Source of the DNA: Flavobacterium sp. CYK-55
Lineage (GTDB): Bacteria > Bacteroidota > Bacteroidia > Flavobacteriales > Flavobacteriaceae
Assembly: GCF_018413465.1 (NCBI RefSeq)
Contig: NZ_JAHCDK010000008.1
Coordinates: forward strand, 1-64,000
Length of the DNA: 64,000 nt
Direction of reading: 5' to 3'
Both the position numbers and the translations under genes were made by a program. The notes under the pieces were generated by a model. It was not told the DNA's origin and did not search any database. It saw nothing but the letters and a program-made list of their open reading frames with translations. Shown piece after piece: positions 45,223 through 54,220 of the stretch (positions are counted from its first letter, which is position 1; every line of letters starts with the position of its first letter).

Positions 45223-46233
45223 ATGAAAATAATTGTACCTATGGCAGGGCGCGGATCAAGACTTAGACCGCATACGCTTACTGTTCCAAAACCACTGATC
45301 CCGATTGCCGGAAAACCGATTGTTCACCGTTTGGTTGAAGATATTGCCGGTGTAATCAACCAAAAAATTGATGAAATCGCATTTATCATTCACAAAGATT
45401 TTGGTGCTCAGGTTGAAAAAGACCTCGTAGCTATTGCCGAAAAACTCGGCTCTAAAGGAACTATCTATTATCAAAATGAAGCTTTAGGTACTGCTCATGC
45501 GATTATGTGTGCCAAAGATTCTATGAGCGGACCGATTGTGGTGGCTTATGCTGATACACTTTTTCGCGCAGACTTTACGTTAGACACTTCGGCTGATAGT
45601 GTGATTTGGGTGAAGCAAGTGGAAGATCCGAGCGCGTTTGGCGTGGTGCAACTCAACGATCAAAACCAGATTGTTGATTTTGTTGAAAAACCAAAAGAAT
45701 TTGTTTCTGATTTGGCCATCATCGGTATTTATTATTTCAAATCAGGCGAGACGCTTCGTGCAGAATTACAATATTTACTCGACAACAACATTGTCAAAGG
45801 CGGCGAATACCAACTTACCGACGGACTCGAAAACATGAAAGTCAAAGGTTTGAAATTCGTACCCGGAAAAGTCGACGAGTGGATGGATTGCGGCAACAAA
45901 AACGTAACCGTTGAAACTAATACGCGCATGCTTGGATTTTTGCATGAAGACGGAGAAAACCTGGTGCATTCATCTGTTAAACTTGAAAACTCGAAAATTA
46001 TTCCGCCGTGTTTTATTGGCGAAGATGTGGTGCTCATCAACGCGACCGTTGGCCCGAATGTTTCACTGGGTAAAGCATGTCACGTGATCGACAGTACGAT
46101 ACAAAACAGTTTGGTACAAAACCATTCGCACATCAAAAACGCGCAATTAGACAATGCTATGATTGGAAGTCATGCGAGTTTTAACGGAAAATTCACGAGC
46201 ATCAGCATTGGCGATTATTCAGTTTTAGAATAA
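45223..46233 (+). CDS. Sugar-phosphate nucleotidyltransferase
   Basis: 336 residues. N-terminal nucleotidyltransferase fold with PMAGRGSRLRPHTLTVPKPL (G-rich loop plus Lys), ALGTAHAIMCAKD, the metal-binding YADTLF, FVEKPKEF and WMDCGNKN. The last 90 or so residues form a left-handed beta-helix (PPCFIGEDVVLINATVGPNV). It activates a hexose-1-phosphate with an NTP, as in glucose-1-phosphate thymidylyl- or uridylyltransferases; the exact sugar and base cannot be told. Cytoplasmic. Confidence 0.85.
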   Translation: MKIIVPMAGRGSRLRPHTLTVPKPLIPIAGKPIVHRLVEDIAGVINQKIDEIAFIIHKDFGAQVEKDLVAIAEKLGSKGTIYYQNEALGTAHAIMCAKDSMSGPIVVAYADTLFRADFTLDTSADSVIWVKQVEDPSAFGVVQLNDQNQIVDFVEKPKEFVSDLAIIGIYYFKSGETLRAELQYLLDNNIVKGGEYQLTDGLENMKVKGLKFVPGKVDEWMDCGNKNVTVETNTRMLGFLHEDGENLVHSSVKLENSKIIPPCFIGEDVVLINATVGPNVSLGKACHVIDSTIQNSLVQNHSHIKNAQLDNAMIGSHASFNGKFTSISIGDYSVLE

Positions 46234-46249
46234 GAATTGCATCATTATC

Positions 46250-47590
46250 ATGAAAAGAATCATTTGTTTAACGGCTTTAATCCTGCTTTCAGGAAGGCTT
46301 TCGGCACAAACCGAACCCGATTTGATGGCTCCGCCCGAAAACAAATTCCAAGATGCTTTTTATGATGCGCTTTTACAAAAAGGCATCGAAAACTACGACA
46401 AAGCCATCGTCTATTTATACAAATGCAAAGATTTACAACCCGAAAATCCGGTGGTTTATTCTGAGTTTGGCAAGAATTATCTGGGTCTGAAAAAATACAC
46501 AGAAGCGTATGATTCTTTTGAAAAAGCGGCGCAATTAGACCCGAAAAACAGCTGGTATTGGGTTGGAATGTACGATGCTTGTTATGAAGCCAAAGATTAC
46601 AAACGCGCGATTCCGATTGTGCAAAAGCTCATTCCATTCAAGAAAGATTACCAGGAAGATTTGGTTTCGCTCTATATGAATGCCGGACAGTTTGACTTGG
46701 CGCTGGATTTAATCAACGAACTCGATGCCAAAGTCGGGCGAACCGAACAGCGCGATATCTATCGGCGTGATATTTTAAGTCAAGCCAAATATCAAGGTTC
46801 AGAGGCCGGACATTTACTTGAGTTGATTGCCAAATATCCTAAAGAAGAATCCAATTATGTGGCGTTGATTTTTTTGTATTCTGACAGCAATCAAGACGAC
46901 AAAGCCCAGCAAATTGCGCAAAAACTTGAAAAAGAAATTCCGAGTTCTGATTGGGCGCAAGTGAGTTTGTTCAAATTTCAAATCAACAGCAATGATGCTA
47001 AATCGGCTGTTGCATCCATGAATAAAATTCTCAAAAGCAGTAAAATTGACAACAAAATAAAGCACCGTGTTTTGAACGAGTTTTTGGTTTTTGCCAAAGA
47101 CAAACCCGAACTTGATGCTGATTTGTCACAGTCTATTTCTTATTTTGAATCAGATAAAAAAGTGCAACCCGCCAAAGAAATCGGCAAATTTTTTCACGCT
47201 AAAAAAGCTTGGGCGCGCGCGGCTAAATTTTATGAGCTCCAGCTTAAAAACCAGCCCGATGATTTAGACACCGCACTTTTATTGCTAGAGATTTATATCA
47301 GTACGGCACAATTTGACGTTGTAGCCTCTAAAGCCTCGGCCTTGACAGAGTTTTATCCGTCGCAACCACAGTTGTATTACGATGCGGGTTTGGCTTACAA
47401 TCAACTCAAGAATTACAAAAAAGCCATGGAGTTTCTGGAAGTAGGTTTAGATTATGTGCTTGATGATGTGACTCTAGAGATGAATTTTAACATTCAACTC
47501 GGTGAAGCAGCTGCAGGCCTAGGCGATGCCAAAAAGAAAGAAAAATATTTTTCAAAAGCCGATCAACTGATCAAACAACAAAAAAAATGA
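46250..47590 (+). CDS. Secreted TPR protein
   Basis: 446 residues. Signal peptide ending LSAQ, then tetratricopeptide helices: NYDKAIVYLYKCKDLQPENP, YTEAYDSFEKAAQLDPKNSW, and a C-terminal block ending LGDAKKKEKYFSKADQLIK. Predicted periplasmic scaffold with unknown partner. It overlaps the DUF4292 lipoprotein gene by ATGA; together with the EnvC-like gene behind, it looks like an envelope-biogenesis operon conserved in Flavobacteria. Confidence 0.82.
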   Translation: MKRIICLTALILLSGRLSAQTEPDLMAPPENKFQDAFYDALLQKGIENYDKAIVYLYKCKDLQPENPVVYSEFGKNYLGLKKYTEAYDSFEKAAQLDPKNSWYWVGMYDACYEAKDYKRAIPIVQKLIPFKKDYQEDLVSLYMNAGQFDLALDLINELDAKVGRTEQRDIYRRDILSQAKYQGSEAGHLLELIAKYPKEESNYVALIFLYSDSNQDDKAQQIAQKLEKEIPSSDWAQVSLFKFQINSNDAKSAVASMNKILKSSKIDNKIKHRVLNEFLVFAKDKPELDADLSQSISYFESDKKVQPAKEIGKFFHAKKAWARAAKFYELQLKNQPDDLDTALLLLEIYISTAQFDVVASKASALTEFYPSQPQLYYDAGLAYNQLKNYKKAMEFLEVGLDYVLDDVTLEMNFNIQLGEAAAGLGDAKKKEKYFSKADQLIKQQKK

Positions 47591-48363
47591 CCAAATACCT
47601 CGGATTAATTTTGCTCGTATTTTTGATGGCATCGTGCAAAACCGCGCAACCTATTTTGACCGAAGGAAAAGCCAAAGACACCTTGAGCTCTGCGGTTATT
47701 GTTGACCGACATTATCAAAACGCCAAGTTGTTTTCAACGCTCTACATCAAGTCAGCGGTGCATTATGAAGACGATAAAGACAGTCAAAATATGACCGCTG
47801 AAATCAAGATTAAGAAAGACGAAAAAATATTAATCAGCGTTCGGTTTCTAGGGATAACGATGGCCAAGGCGCTCATTACTCCTAATAAGGTCAGCTATTA
47901 TGAAAAGATGAACAACACCTATTTTGAAGGTGATTTTTCAACCCTGAGTCGTTGGTTAGGAACGCCACTCAATTATGCAAGTTTACAGAATTTGTTCTTG
48001 GCACGCGCTTTTGAAGACTTACAAGGCAAAACACTCAACACATCGATTGATTCGGATAAATACTATCGCTTAGAAGATGTGACGAATCCTGATATCACCA
48101 AGGTTTACAGTTTTGAATCCGGGAAATGCCGTATCATTAAAGAGCAGTTTGTTCAGAATCAGAAACAGCAATCATTGCAAGTGGTTTATCCGGGTGAAAA
48201 CGCTTATGGAGTTATGAGTTTGCCTACAGGGATAATCGTTGATGCTTTGCAACCTAGTGGTAAAATTCATATTGACATTGATTTCAATCACTTGACTATT
48301 GACGAAGAACTTTCTTTTCCGTATAGTGTCCCCGAGGGTTATAAGCATATAAATATTCACTAG
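47587..48363 (+). CDS. DUF4292 lipoprotein
   Basis: 258 residues. Lipobox LMASC with lipid Cys17, followed by KTAQ. The rest is beta-rich (LYIKSAVHYEDDKDSQNMTAE, ISVRFLGITMAKALITPNKVSYYE), similar in style to LolA/LolB-fold outer-membrane lipoproteins; DUF4292 is my best family match. Function unproven; a role in envelope lipid or lipoprotein handling is possible. Confidence 0.8.
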   Translation: MTKYLGLILLVFLMASCKTAQPILTEGKAKDTLSSAVIVDRHYQNAKLFSTLYIKSAVHYEDDKDSQNMTAEIKIKKDEKILISVRFLGITMAKALITPNKVSYYEKMNNTYFEGDFSTLSRWLGTPLNYASLQNLFLARAFEDLQGKTLNTSIDSDKYYRLEDVTNPDITKVYSFESGKCRIIKEQFVQNQKQQSLQVVYPGENAYGVMSLPTGIIVDALQPSGKIHIDIDFNHLTIDEELSFPYSVPEGYKHINIH

Positions 48364-48368
48364 ATTTG
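48361..48368 (+). promoter_or_regulatory. Possible internal promoter before the EnvC-like gene
   Basis: TAGATTTG matches TAnnTTTG and overlaps the stop codon of the DUF4292 gene; the ATG at 48384 follows after 15 bases. The in-frame TTG at 48366 lies inside the box. No -33 TTG seen, so only a candidate. Confidence 0.3.
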
Positions 48369-48383
48369 TCAAAATTTTGCCAT

Positions 48384-49652
48384 ATGTCACAACGCATACT
48401 TTGTCTGATATTTTTGACCCTGACCACTTTTTCTTGGAGTCAGACCAGCGTGAATCAGCAAGAAAAGCTTGAACAGCGCAAAGCTGAAATTCTCAGAGAA
48501 ATTAAAGAAAAGGAACGTCAACTTGACGATGTGCGTTCAAAAGAAAAAACGGTTGTAAAACAACTCAAAATTCAAAACGAAAAAATTCAGCTCAACCAAA
48601 AACTCATTAAAACCACCGAGAAACAAACCAAGGTGTTGAACAATGATATGTACATCAATCAAATCAACATCAATCGGCTTAAACGAGAACTCGAGCAGCT
48701 CAAAGAAGATTACGCTGAGATGATTCTCAAATCATACAAAAGTCGCTCTGAGCAAAGCCGGGCGATGTTTTTGCTATCGTCTAAAAACTTTACCCAAGCC
48801 TACAAACGCGCACAATATATGAAGCAATATGCGAGTTTCCGCAGAATGCAAGGCGAAGAAATTCAACACAAATCGTTAGAACTTGAAGATTACAATCAGA
48901 AAATTGGCGTTCAAAAAGTTGAAAAAGAAAAGCTCTTAAAAGAAAATCAAAAAGAGCGCGAGCAACTTGAAAAAGAAAGAATCGTGCAACAAGAACTTGA
49001 GCGTTCTATTAAAAAAGACAAAAAGCAAATTGTTGCCGAAATCAAACGCAAGCAGCAAGAAACCCGCAATATTGACAACCAAATTCAAAAGTTGATCAAA
49101 GCAGCGATTGCGGCGGCCAATAAGAAAACCGCTACAGCAGTAGCCAAAGCCAACCCCAAAACCACTACTGCTGCTGAGACCAAAGCGACTGAAACTTCTA
49201 CCAAAATAGTACTGACACCCGAAGGACAAACTTTGGCCAATAATTTCAGAGCCAATAAAGGAAGATTGCCTTGGCCGGTTGAGAAAGGATTTGTTTCATT
49301 GCCTTATGGTGACCAACCGCATCCGGTATATAAAACCCTTGTGGTGCACAACAGTGGCGTTGAGATTACGACCGATAATGGTGCCAACGCGCGCTCGGTT
49401 TTTAGCGGAGAGGTGGTTAGCGTAATGATGCTTTCACCGGTAAATAAAGCCGTCATGATTCAACACGGAGATTTCTTTACTGTATATCAGAATTTAAGCA
49501 GCGTTTCGGTAAGCAAAGGCGATAAAGTATCGACCAAACAATCTATTGGCAAAGTCAGAACCAACGGAGATACCGGAAAAACCGTTCTTAAATTCACGAT
49601 TTCTCAAAACACTACTTACAACAATCCGGCGAGTTGGTTGTCAAATATGTAA
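48384..49652 (+). CDS. EnvC-like murein hydrolase activator
   Basis: 422 residues from the ATG at 48384 (SQRILCLIFLTLTTFSWSQ signal peptide). Long coiled coil (about 25-235), an Ala/Thr/Lys linker, then a C-terminal LytM/M23-type domain. The metal ligands of active M23 peptidases are not kept: the HxG(V/L)D site reads HNSGVEI and the final His of the HxH pair is replaced (YQNLS). So it should be a non-catalytic activator of amidases at division, as EnvC is in E. coli. The upstream TTG at 48366 is less likely. Confidence 0.88.
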   Translation: MSQRILCLIFLTLTTFSWSQTSVNQQEKLEQRKAEILREIKEKERQLDDVRSKEKTVVKQLKIQNEKIQLNQKLIKTTEKQTKVLNNDMYINQININRLKRELEQLKEDYAEMILKSYKSRSEQSRAMFLLSSKNFTQAYKRAQYMKQYASFRRMQGEEIQHKSLELEDYNQKIGVQKVEKEKLLKENQKEREQLEKERIVQQELERSIKKDKKQIVAEIKRKQQETRNIDNQIQKLIKAAIAAANKKTATAVAKANPKTTTAAETKATETSTKIVLTPEGQTLANNFRANKGRLPWPVEKGFVSLPYGDQPHPVYKTLVVHNSGVEITTDNGANARSVFSGEVVSVMMLSPVNKAVMIQHGDFFTVYQNLSSVSVSKGDKVSTKQSIGKVRTNGDTGKTVLKFTISQNTTYNNPASWLSNM

Positions 49653-49662
49653 CTCAATCAAC

Positions 49663-50172
49663 TTAGACAAACAGCGCTTTAAGCTCTGAAGCTTCGTGTG
49701 GTTTCATTTTTCCGGCCAAAACCAAACTCAATTGCTTTCTGCGCAGCGCCGCGTCAAAGCGTTCTTTTTCTAGCTCTGTTTCGGGCACAATCTGCGGAAC
49801 TTCTACCGGACGTCCGGTTTCATCAACCGCTACAAAAGTATAAATGGCCTCGTTGGCTTTGGTTCTAATGCCAGACTCGCGGTCTTCAATCCACACATCA
49901 ATAAAAATTTCCATCGATGAGGTAAACGCACGCGATACTTTGGCTTCAACCGTGACCACGCTTCCGAGTGGAATAGAACGGTTAAAAGCCACGTGATTCA
50001 CCGAAGCTGTTACGGTAATTCTGCGCGAATGTCTGCGGGCGGCAATGCTGGCAGCGCGATCCATGCGGGCCAAAAGTTCACCGCCAAAGAGATTGTTTAG
50101 TGGATTGGTTTCGCTGGGTAAAACTAAATCAGTTAAAACAGTGAGTGATTCAGAAGGAGTTTTCGGATGCAT
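49663..50172 (-). CDS. Acyl-CoA thioesterase, hotdog fold
   Basis: 169 residues from the ATG at 50172 (a TTG four codons up is possible). Features of the YciA/BFIT-type hotdog group: NPLNNLFGGELLARMDRAASIAA with the active-site Asp, VTASVNHVAFNRSIPLGSVV, and TKANEAIYTFVAVDETGRPV. It releases free acids from acyl-CoA in the cytoplasm. Convergent with the EnvC-like gene; its upstream region carries the terminator of the HU/SPOR gene. Confidence 0.88.
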   Translation of the reverse strand: MHPKTPSESLTVLTDLVLPSETNPLNNLFGGELLARMDRAASIAARRHSRRITVTASVNHVAFNRSIPLGSVVTVEAKVSRAFTSSMEIFIDVWIEDRESGIRTKANEAIYTFVAVDETGRPVEVPQIVPETELEKERFDAALRRKQLSLVLAGKMKPHEASELKALFV

Positions 50173-50200
50173 TTTTTTAGGCAAAGATAATTGGTTAAAT

Positions 50201-50227
50201 AAAAAATCCCGCTTGATAACGGGATTT
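50201..50227 (-). terminator. Terminator of the HU/SPOR gene
   Basis: Perfect 8-bp stem (AAATCCCG 50204-50211, CGGGATTT 50220-50227), 8-base loop, with a T-run on the minus strand, 4 bases past the stop codon at 50232. Confidence 0.75.
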
Positions 50228-50231
50228 GATT

Positions 50232-51200
50232 TTATAAGTTTTTAACCAGTAACCAAGCGTCCGGGTTGCTTTGGTGAATGGTGTCAAGAGCTGCGCGCGC
50301 TTCTTCAAGTGTAGCGTAGCTTCCGTATAAAACCGGAAACAATCCGTGCTTGTTGGGCGCAATGCGACGCGCTTTAAACCCTGATTGAATTAAGTTGTTG
50401 TAAATGTTCTCTGCATTGGCTTCGTTTCTAAAAGCACCCGCCATGATGTGATAGGCAAACTTTTCTTCGCGAACCGTGAGGGTTACTGCCGGAATCGCAT
50501 TGTCGATCATAAAAGTTGCTTCTTGAATTTTATTCTGCACCTTTTTCTGAACTTGGGTTTCAACTAAAAGCGTTTGCTCGGCTACATGATCTTGATACAA
50601 TTTGAATCCGATGCTGCCCGTTGCTGACAAAGCTAAAACCAAGATGGCGGCATATTTTAAATAACCGCGTCCTTTTTTAGATTCAGTAGCCAACTCAATT
50701 ACCGGTGTTTTATCAGTTTGGACTTCTTTCGCAACAGGTGGTTCTTGATAGAAAACTTCGGCTTGTTGTTGGTATTGTTCGCGTTTGACCGCCGGAGACA
50801 CAAATGAATTTAATCCAAAAGATTCTTTGAGATAATTGACATTTTCAGAAGGAGTGAACACCAAGTTTTTCTCAGAGTTTAACGATAATTCGCCGATGTT
50901 TTTGAGCGCAAATTTTTGGTTGACCTCTAAGATGCTGTTCCAAATCACCACTTCACTTTCAATAGACGCAACCGCAGACTCATAATTGGTTTTTTCAATT
51001 TGGGCAATGTGATTCGCCAATAAACCATCGTTGTTTTTTACCTGAGCATTAAAAGAAATAACCTTTTTTGGCGGGTAAAATGAATGCGTGCTTTCATGTA
51101 GTTGTGCCGATTGGATTTCGGTCAAAAAAGCACCAAATCCGGGAACGGTTACACACTGGTGACGATATAAAAGTTGGGAAATGTATTGTTCAATCTTCAT
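50232..51200 (-). CDS. HU/CCDC81-like and SPOR domain protein
   Basis: 322 residues. The N-terminal 130 residues (EQYISQLLYRHQCVTVPGFG, then FALKNIGELSLNSEKNLVF) match the paired prokaryotic HU-like/CCDC81 domains. A single membrane helix follows (about 184-203, YLKYAAILVLALSATGSIGF) and a C-terminal SPOR domain (about 250-322, YHIMAGAFRNEANAENIYNN; VLYGSYATLEEARAAL). SPOR domains bind denuded septal peptidoglycan, so it may link nucleoid or cytoplasm to the division site. It is single-gene, with its own promoter and terminator. Confidence 0.88.
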   Translation of the reverse strand: MKIEQYISQLLYRHQCVTVPGFGAFLTEIQSAQLHESTHSFYPPKKVISFNAQVKNNDGLLANHIAQIEKTNYESAVASIESEVVIWNSILEVNQKFALKNIGELSLNSEKNLVFTPSENVNYLKESFGLNSFVSPAVKREQYQQQAEVFYQEPPVAKEVQTDKTPVIELATESKKGRGYLKYAAILVLALSATGSIGFKLYQDHVAEQTLLVETQVQKKVQNKIQEATFMIDNAIPAVTLTVREEKFAYHIMAGAFRNEANAENIYNNLIQSGFKARRIAPNKHGLFPVLYGSYATLEEARAALDTIHQSNPDAWLLVKNL

Positions 51201-51205
51201 GTCAA

Positions 51206-51234
51206 CAAAGTTAAATAATGAACGCCGCCAGCAA
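51206..51234 (-). promoter_or_regulatory. Promoter of the HU/SPOR gene, almost touching the ATG
   Basis: Minus strand: TTG (51234-51232), 18 bases, TAACTTTG (51213-51206), then only 5 bases to the ATG at 51200. With the start of transcription expected a few bases past the box, the mRNA would have almost no leader. Confidence 0.55.
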
Positions 51235-51302
51235 AATTTTATTCACAATTTTTATTAACAATCCCGATTAAATTTTATATTTTTCAGATTCAATTATTTA
51301 CT

Positions 51303-52403
51303 ATGCGCCACGAAGATTTATTTTATGTATTAGCCTTGCTAAAAGTAGAAGGTGTGGGCGGTGTTTACGCCAGAAAGCTCCTTGAAAACTATCCTTCACC
51401 GTCAGATATCTTTACTGAAAAGCCCAAACATTGGCCCCGTTCTGGGATCAGATTCCCCGCAACAAAAAGCATTGACAAAGATCAGCTTTTTAAAGCTGCT
51501 GAAGCAGAACTTTTGTTTATCGAGCAAAATCAAATTACCACAACCTATTTTAAAGATGCTGATTATCCCTCAGCGCTTGAACATTGCACAGACGCTCCGG
51601 TATTGTTGTTCTCAAAAGGTCATTTTAATTTCAAGAACCGCAAAATCATCAGCATTGTCGGAACCCGGCAGGCAACCGCGGCAGGCATTGAGTTTTGTCG
51701 GCAACTGATTTCTGATTTAGCGCCACTAGATCCGATGATTGTGAGTGGTTATGCCTACGGAATCGATATTGCCGCCCATGTTTCAGCGCTAGAAAACAAC
51801 CTGACAACCGTTGGTGTCTTGGCCCACGGACTCGACCAAATATATCCGAAAAAGCATCAAAAATATGCACCTCAAATGTTTTACAACGGTGGTTTTCTGA
51901 CCGAATTTACGAGTGATTCGCAGCCGTTGCGCGAAAACTTTATTCGCCGCAATCGCATTGTTGCCGGGCTGTCTGAAGCTACTATTGTGGTTGAGTCAGC
52001 CATGAAAGGTGGTTCGCTGATTACAGCACAAATGGCCAATGATTATGGACGAGAAGTTTTTGCAGTTCCCGGCAGAGTGAATGATACCATGAGTCAAGGA
52101 TGTCATCAACTCATCAAAACACATCGGGCACAAATTCTGACGTCGGCGGCTGATTTGGTTTATCAACTCAATTGGGATTTGAAGCAAGCCCCCAAAATCA
52201 GACAAAAGCAATTGTTTTTTGATTTAGAACCCTCAGAACAAAAAGTCTATGAATTTTTAAAAACCACCGGAAAAGAACAAATCGATTGGATTGCCCGAGG
52301 TTGTGAAATTCCAATCTATGAACTCTCAAGTTTGCTTTTACAAATGGAACTCAAAGGTTTGGTTACGCCATTGCCCGGAAAATATTTTGAGGCCATTGTT
52401 TAG
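51303..52403 (+). CDS. dprA: DNA-processing protein DprA
   Basis: 366 residues. It loads RecA on incoming single-stranded DNA in transformation. Rossmann core with SIVGTRQATAAG, VSGYAYGIDIAAH, GVLAHGLDQIYPKKHQ, FIRRNRIVAGLSEATIVVESAMKGGSLITA, all family signatures; C-terminal winged helix (about 300-366) present. Overlaps the convergent trpS by 4 bases. Its position 2 kb from recA is notable but may be chance. Confidence 0.94.
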   Translation: MRHEDLFYVLALLKVEGVGGVYARKLLENYPSPSDIFTEKPKHWPRSGIRFPATKSIDKDQLFKAAEAELLFIEQNQITTTYFKDADYPSALEHCTDAPVLLFSKGHFNFKNRKIISIVGTRQATAAGIEFCRQLISDLAPLDPMIVSGYAYGIDIAAHVSALENNLTTVGVLAHGLDQIYPKKHQKYAPQMFYNGGFLTEFTSDSQPLRENFIRRNRIVAGLSEATIVVESAMKGGSLITAQMANDYGREVFAVPGRVNDTMSQGCHQLIKTHRAQILTSAADLVYQLNWDLKQAPKIRQKQLFFDLEPSEQKVYEFLKTTGKEQIDWIARGCEIPIYELSSLLLQMELKGLVTPLPGKYFEAIV

Positions 52404-53380
52404 CCTTTAAAACCAAGTTTTTCACGAACGCGAGACAAAACACCTTGTGCCACAGTTTGTGCTTTGGCCGCACCATTCATGAGTGCCGCTTCAACTTCTT
52501 GCGGATTCGCCATAAAATGGTTGTACTTTTCGCGCTGGGTTTTGAATTTTTCAATAATCAGTTCAAACAGCGCTTGCTTGGCGTGACCATAACCAAAATC
52601 GCGATTTACATTTAGGTAGCGTTCGCGAATGTGTGTTATTTGATCTGCATTGGCCAAAAGTTGATAAATGGCAAACACTTTACAAGTATCCGGATTTTTG
52701 GGTTCTTCAAGCGGCGTGCTGTCGGTTTCAATACTCATGATTTGCTTGCGCAGCGCTTTATCATCTAAGAAAATATTGATGATGTTGCCGCGTGATTTGC
52801 TCATTTTATGGCCATCGGTTCCCGGAACATACATTGTTTCTTCAGAAGTTTTCGCTTCAGGCAAGACAAAGGTTTCACCCATTTGATAGTTAAATCTCGA
52901 AGCCACATCGCGCGTGATTTCAATATGTTGTAATTGGTCTTTTCCCACCGGAACAAACTCGGCATCATACAACAAAATATCAGCAGCCATCAGCATCGGA
53001 TAGGTAAACAATCCGGCGTTGACATCTTCTAAACGATCGGCTTTATCTTTAAAAGAATGCGCCAAAGTGAGTCTTTGATACGGAAAAAAACAACTCAAAT
53101 ACCAAGAAAGTTCAGCGGTTTGCGCCACATCACTCTGACGGTAAAAAATAACTTTATCGGTATTGAGTCCGCAGGCCAACCATACAGCAGCTGTACTCAA
53201 ATTGTTTGCGCTCAAAACGTTTGCGTCTTTAATTTGTGTGGTTGCGTGCATATCGGCAATAAACAAAAAAGACTCGTTTTCTGGGCGCTCAGAGAGTTCG
53301 ATGGCCGGAAGAATCGCTCCGAGCAAGTTTCCTAAGTGCGGGGTTCCGGTGCTTTGTATCCCGGTGAGTATTTTGGCCAT
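52400..53380 (-). CDS. trpS: Tryptophan-tRNA ligase
   Basis: 326 residues, class I synthetase. HIGH-type motif PHLGNLLGA (about 14-22), KMSKSRGN (KMSKS loop), and the dimer-type C-terminus. Typical length of the bacterial TrpS family. Divergent from the acyltransferase gene with closely spaced promoters. Confidence 0.95.
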   Translation of the reverse strand: MAKILTGIQSTGTPHLGNLLGAILPAIELSERPENESFLFIADMHATTQIKDANVLSANNLSTAAVWLACGLNTDKVIFYRQSDVAQTAELSWYLSCFFPYQRLTLAHSFKDKADRLEDVNAGLFTYPMLMAADILLYDAEFVPVGKDQLQHIEITRDVASRFNYQMGETFVLPEAKTSEETMYVPGTDGHKMSKSRGNIINIFLDDKALRKQIMSIETDSTPLEEPKNPDTCKVFAIYQLLANADQITHIRERYLNVNRDFGYGHAKQALFELIIEKFKTQREKYNHFMANPQEVEAALMNGAAKAQTVAQGVLSRVREKLGFKG

Positions 53381-53397
53381 AAGGTGAAATTTTCGGG

Positions 53398-53405
53398 CAA
53401 AGGTA
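53398..53405 (-). promoter_or_regulatory. -7 box of trpS
   Basis: TACCTTTG on the minus strand, 17 bases before the trpS ATG at 53380. No good -33 TTG at the right distance. Lies 5 bases from the -33 element of the divergent plus-strand promoter. Confidence 0.5.
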
Positions 53406-53410
53406 ATTGA

Positions 53411-53444
53411 TTTGACAAAAATATAAATCGAATTGTTACTTTTG
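53411..53444 (+). promoter_or_regulatory. Promoter of the first plsC-type gene, almost touching the ATG
   Basis: TTTG (53411-53414), 22 bases, TACTTTTG (53437-53444), then 5 bases to the ATG at 53450. The mRNA would be leaderless or nearly so. Confidence 0.55.
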
Positions 53445-53449
53445 AAAAC

Positions 53450-54193
53450 ATGAAAATCCTCAAAATAACCTTCTGGATTCTGTGGCGCATTTGGTTTTAC
53501 ATCATGATGGCCGTTCCGATTATATTGATGTTGCCTTTTTTATTGGTGTCCATTCTCAAAGAAAAATGGTATCCGTTCTTTTTTGTTTTGGCGAGAATTT
53601 GGGCTAAATCAATTTTGTTTACTTGCGGATTTTACCACCGCGTTCAATCGCAAACGCAAATCAACCCACATCAAAGCTATATGTTTGTGGCCAACCACAC
53701 CTCAATGACCGACATTATGCTGATGCTCGCTGTGGTGCGCAATCCGTTTGTTTTTGTCGGAAAAAAAGAGTTGGCTAAAATTCCGTTGTTTGGGTTTTTC
53801 TATAAACGCACTTGTATTTTGGTTGATCGCAGCAGTTCTAAAAGTCGTATGGAGGTTTTTAATCGAGCCCAGAAGCGACTCAATCAAGGTTTGAGCATTT
53901 GTATTTTTCCTGAAGGCGGTGTTCCTGCTGATGAATCCATTGTGCTGGATCAGTTCAAAGACGGAGCTTTCCGATTGGCGATTGAACATCAAATTCCTAT
54001 TTTACCGTTGGTTTTTCACGATAATAAAAAGCGATTTTCTTATACTTTTTTAAGCGGAAGCACTGGTCGAATGCGTGTCACCATTTTGCCCGAAGTGTCT
54101 ACAAAACCTTTTTCTGCAGAAGACAAGCAAGACATCAAAGTTTTGCGTGAGCAAGTGCGCGAGCAAATTCTTGCCGAACTCAATCGCGCATAA
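53450..54193 (+). CDS. 1-acyl-sn-glycerol-3-phosphate acyltransferase (PlsC family), copy 1
   Basis: 247 residues. Two N-terminal hydrophobic helices, then the acyltransferase motifs: NHTSMTD (His83-Asp88, HX4D), RSSSKSRMEVF region and FPEGGVP (motif III). It acylates lysophosphatidate at the inner membrane for phospholipid synthesis. The start ATG follows its promoter box by only a few bases; the next Met pair (19-20) would cut the first helix, so I keep the first ATG. Confidence 0.87.
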   Translation: MKILKITFWILWRIWFYIMMAVPIILMLPFLLVSILKEKWYPFFFVLARIWAKSILFTCGFYHRVQSQTQINPHQSYMFVANHTSMTDIMLMLAVVRNPFVFVGKKELAKIPLFGFFYKRTCILVDRSSSKSRMEVFNRAQKRLNQGLSICIFPEGGVPADESIVLDQFKDGAFRLAIEHQIPILPLVFHDNKKRFSYTFLSGSTGRMRVTILPEVSTKPFSAEDKQDIKVLREQVREQILAELNRA

Positions 54194-54215
54194 AAAAACC
54201 CGAACGAGTCGGGTT
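54191..54215 (-). terminator. Terminator of recA
   Basis: 7-bp stem (AACCCGA 54197-54203, TCGGGTT 54209-54215), 5-base loop, with a T-run on the minus strand, 5 bases past the recA stop. The plus strand lacks a T-run, so it mainly serves recA. It touches the stop of the convergent plsC gene. Confidence 0.75.
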
Positions 54216-54220
54216 GATTC

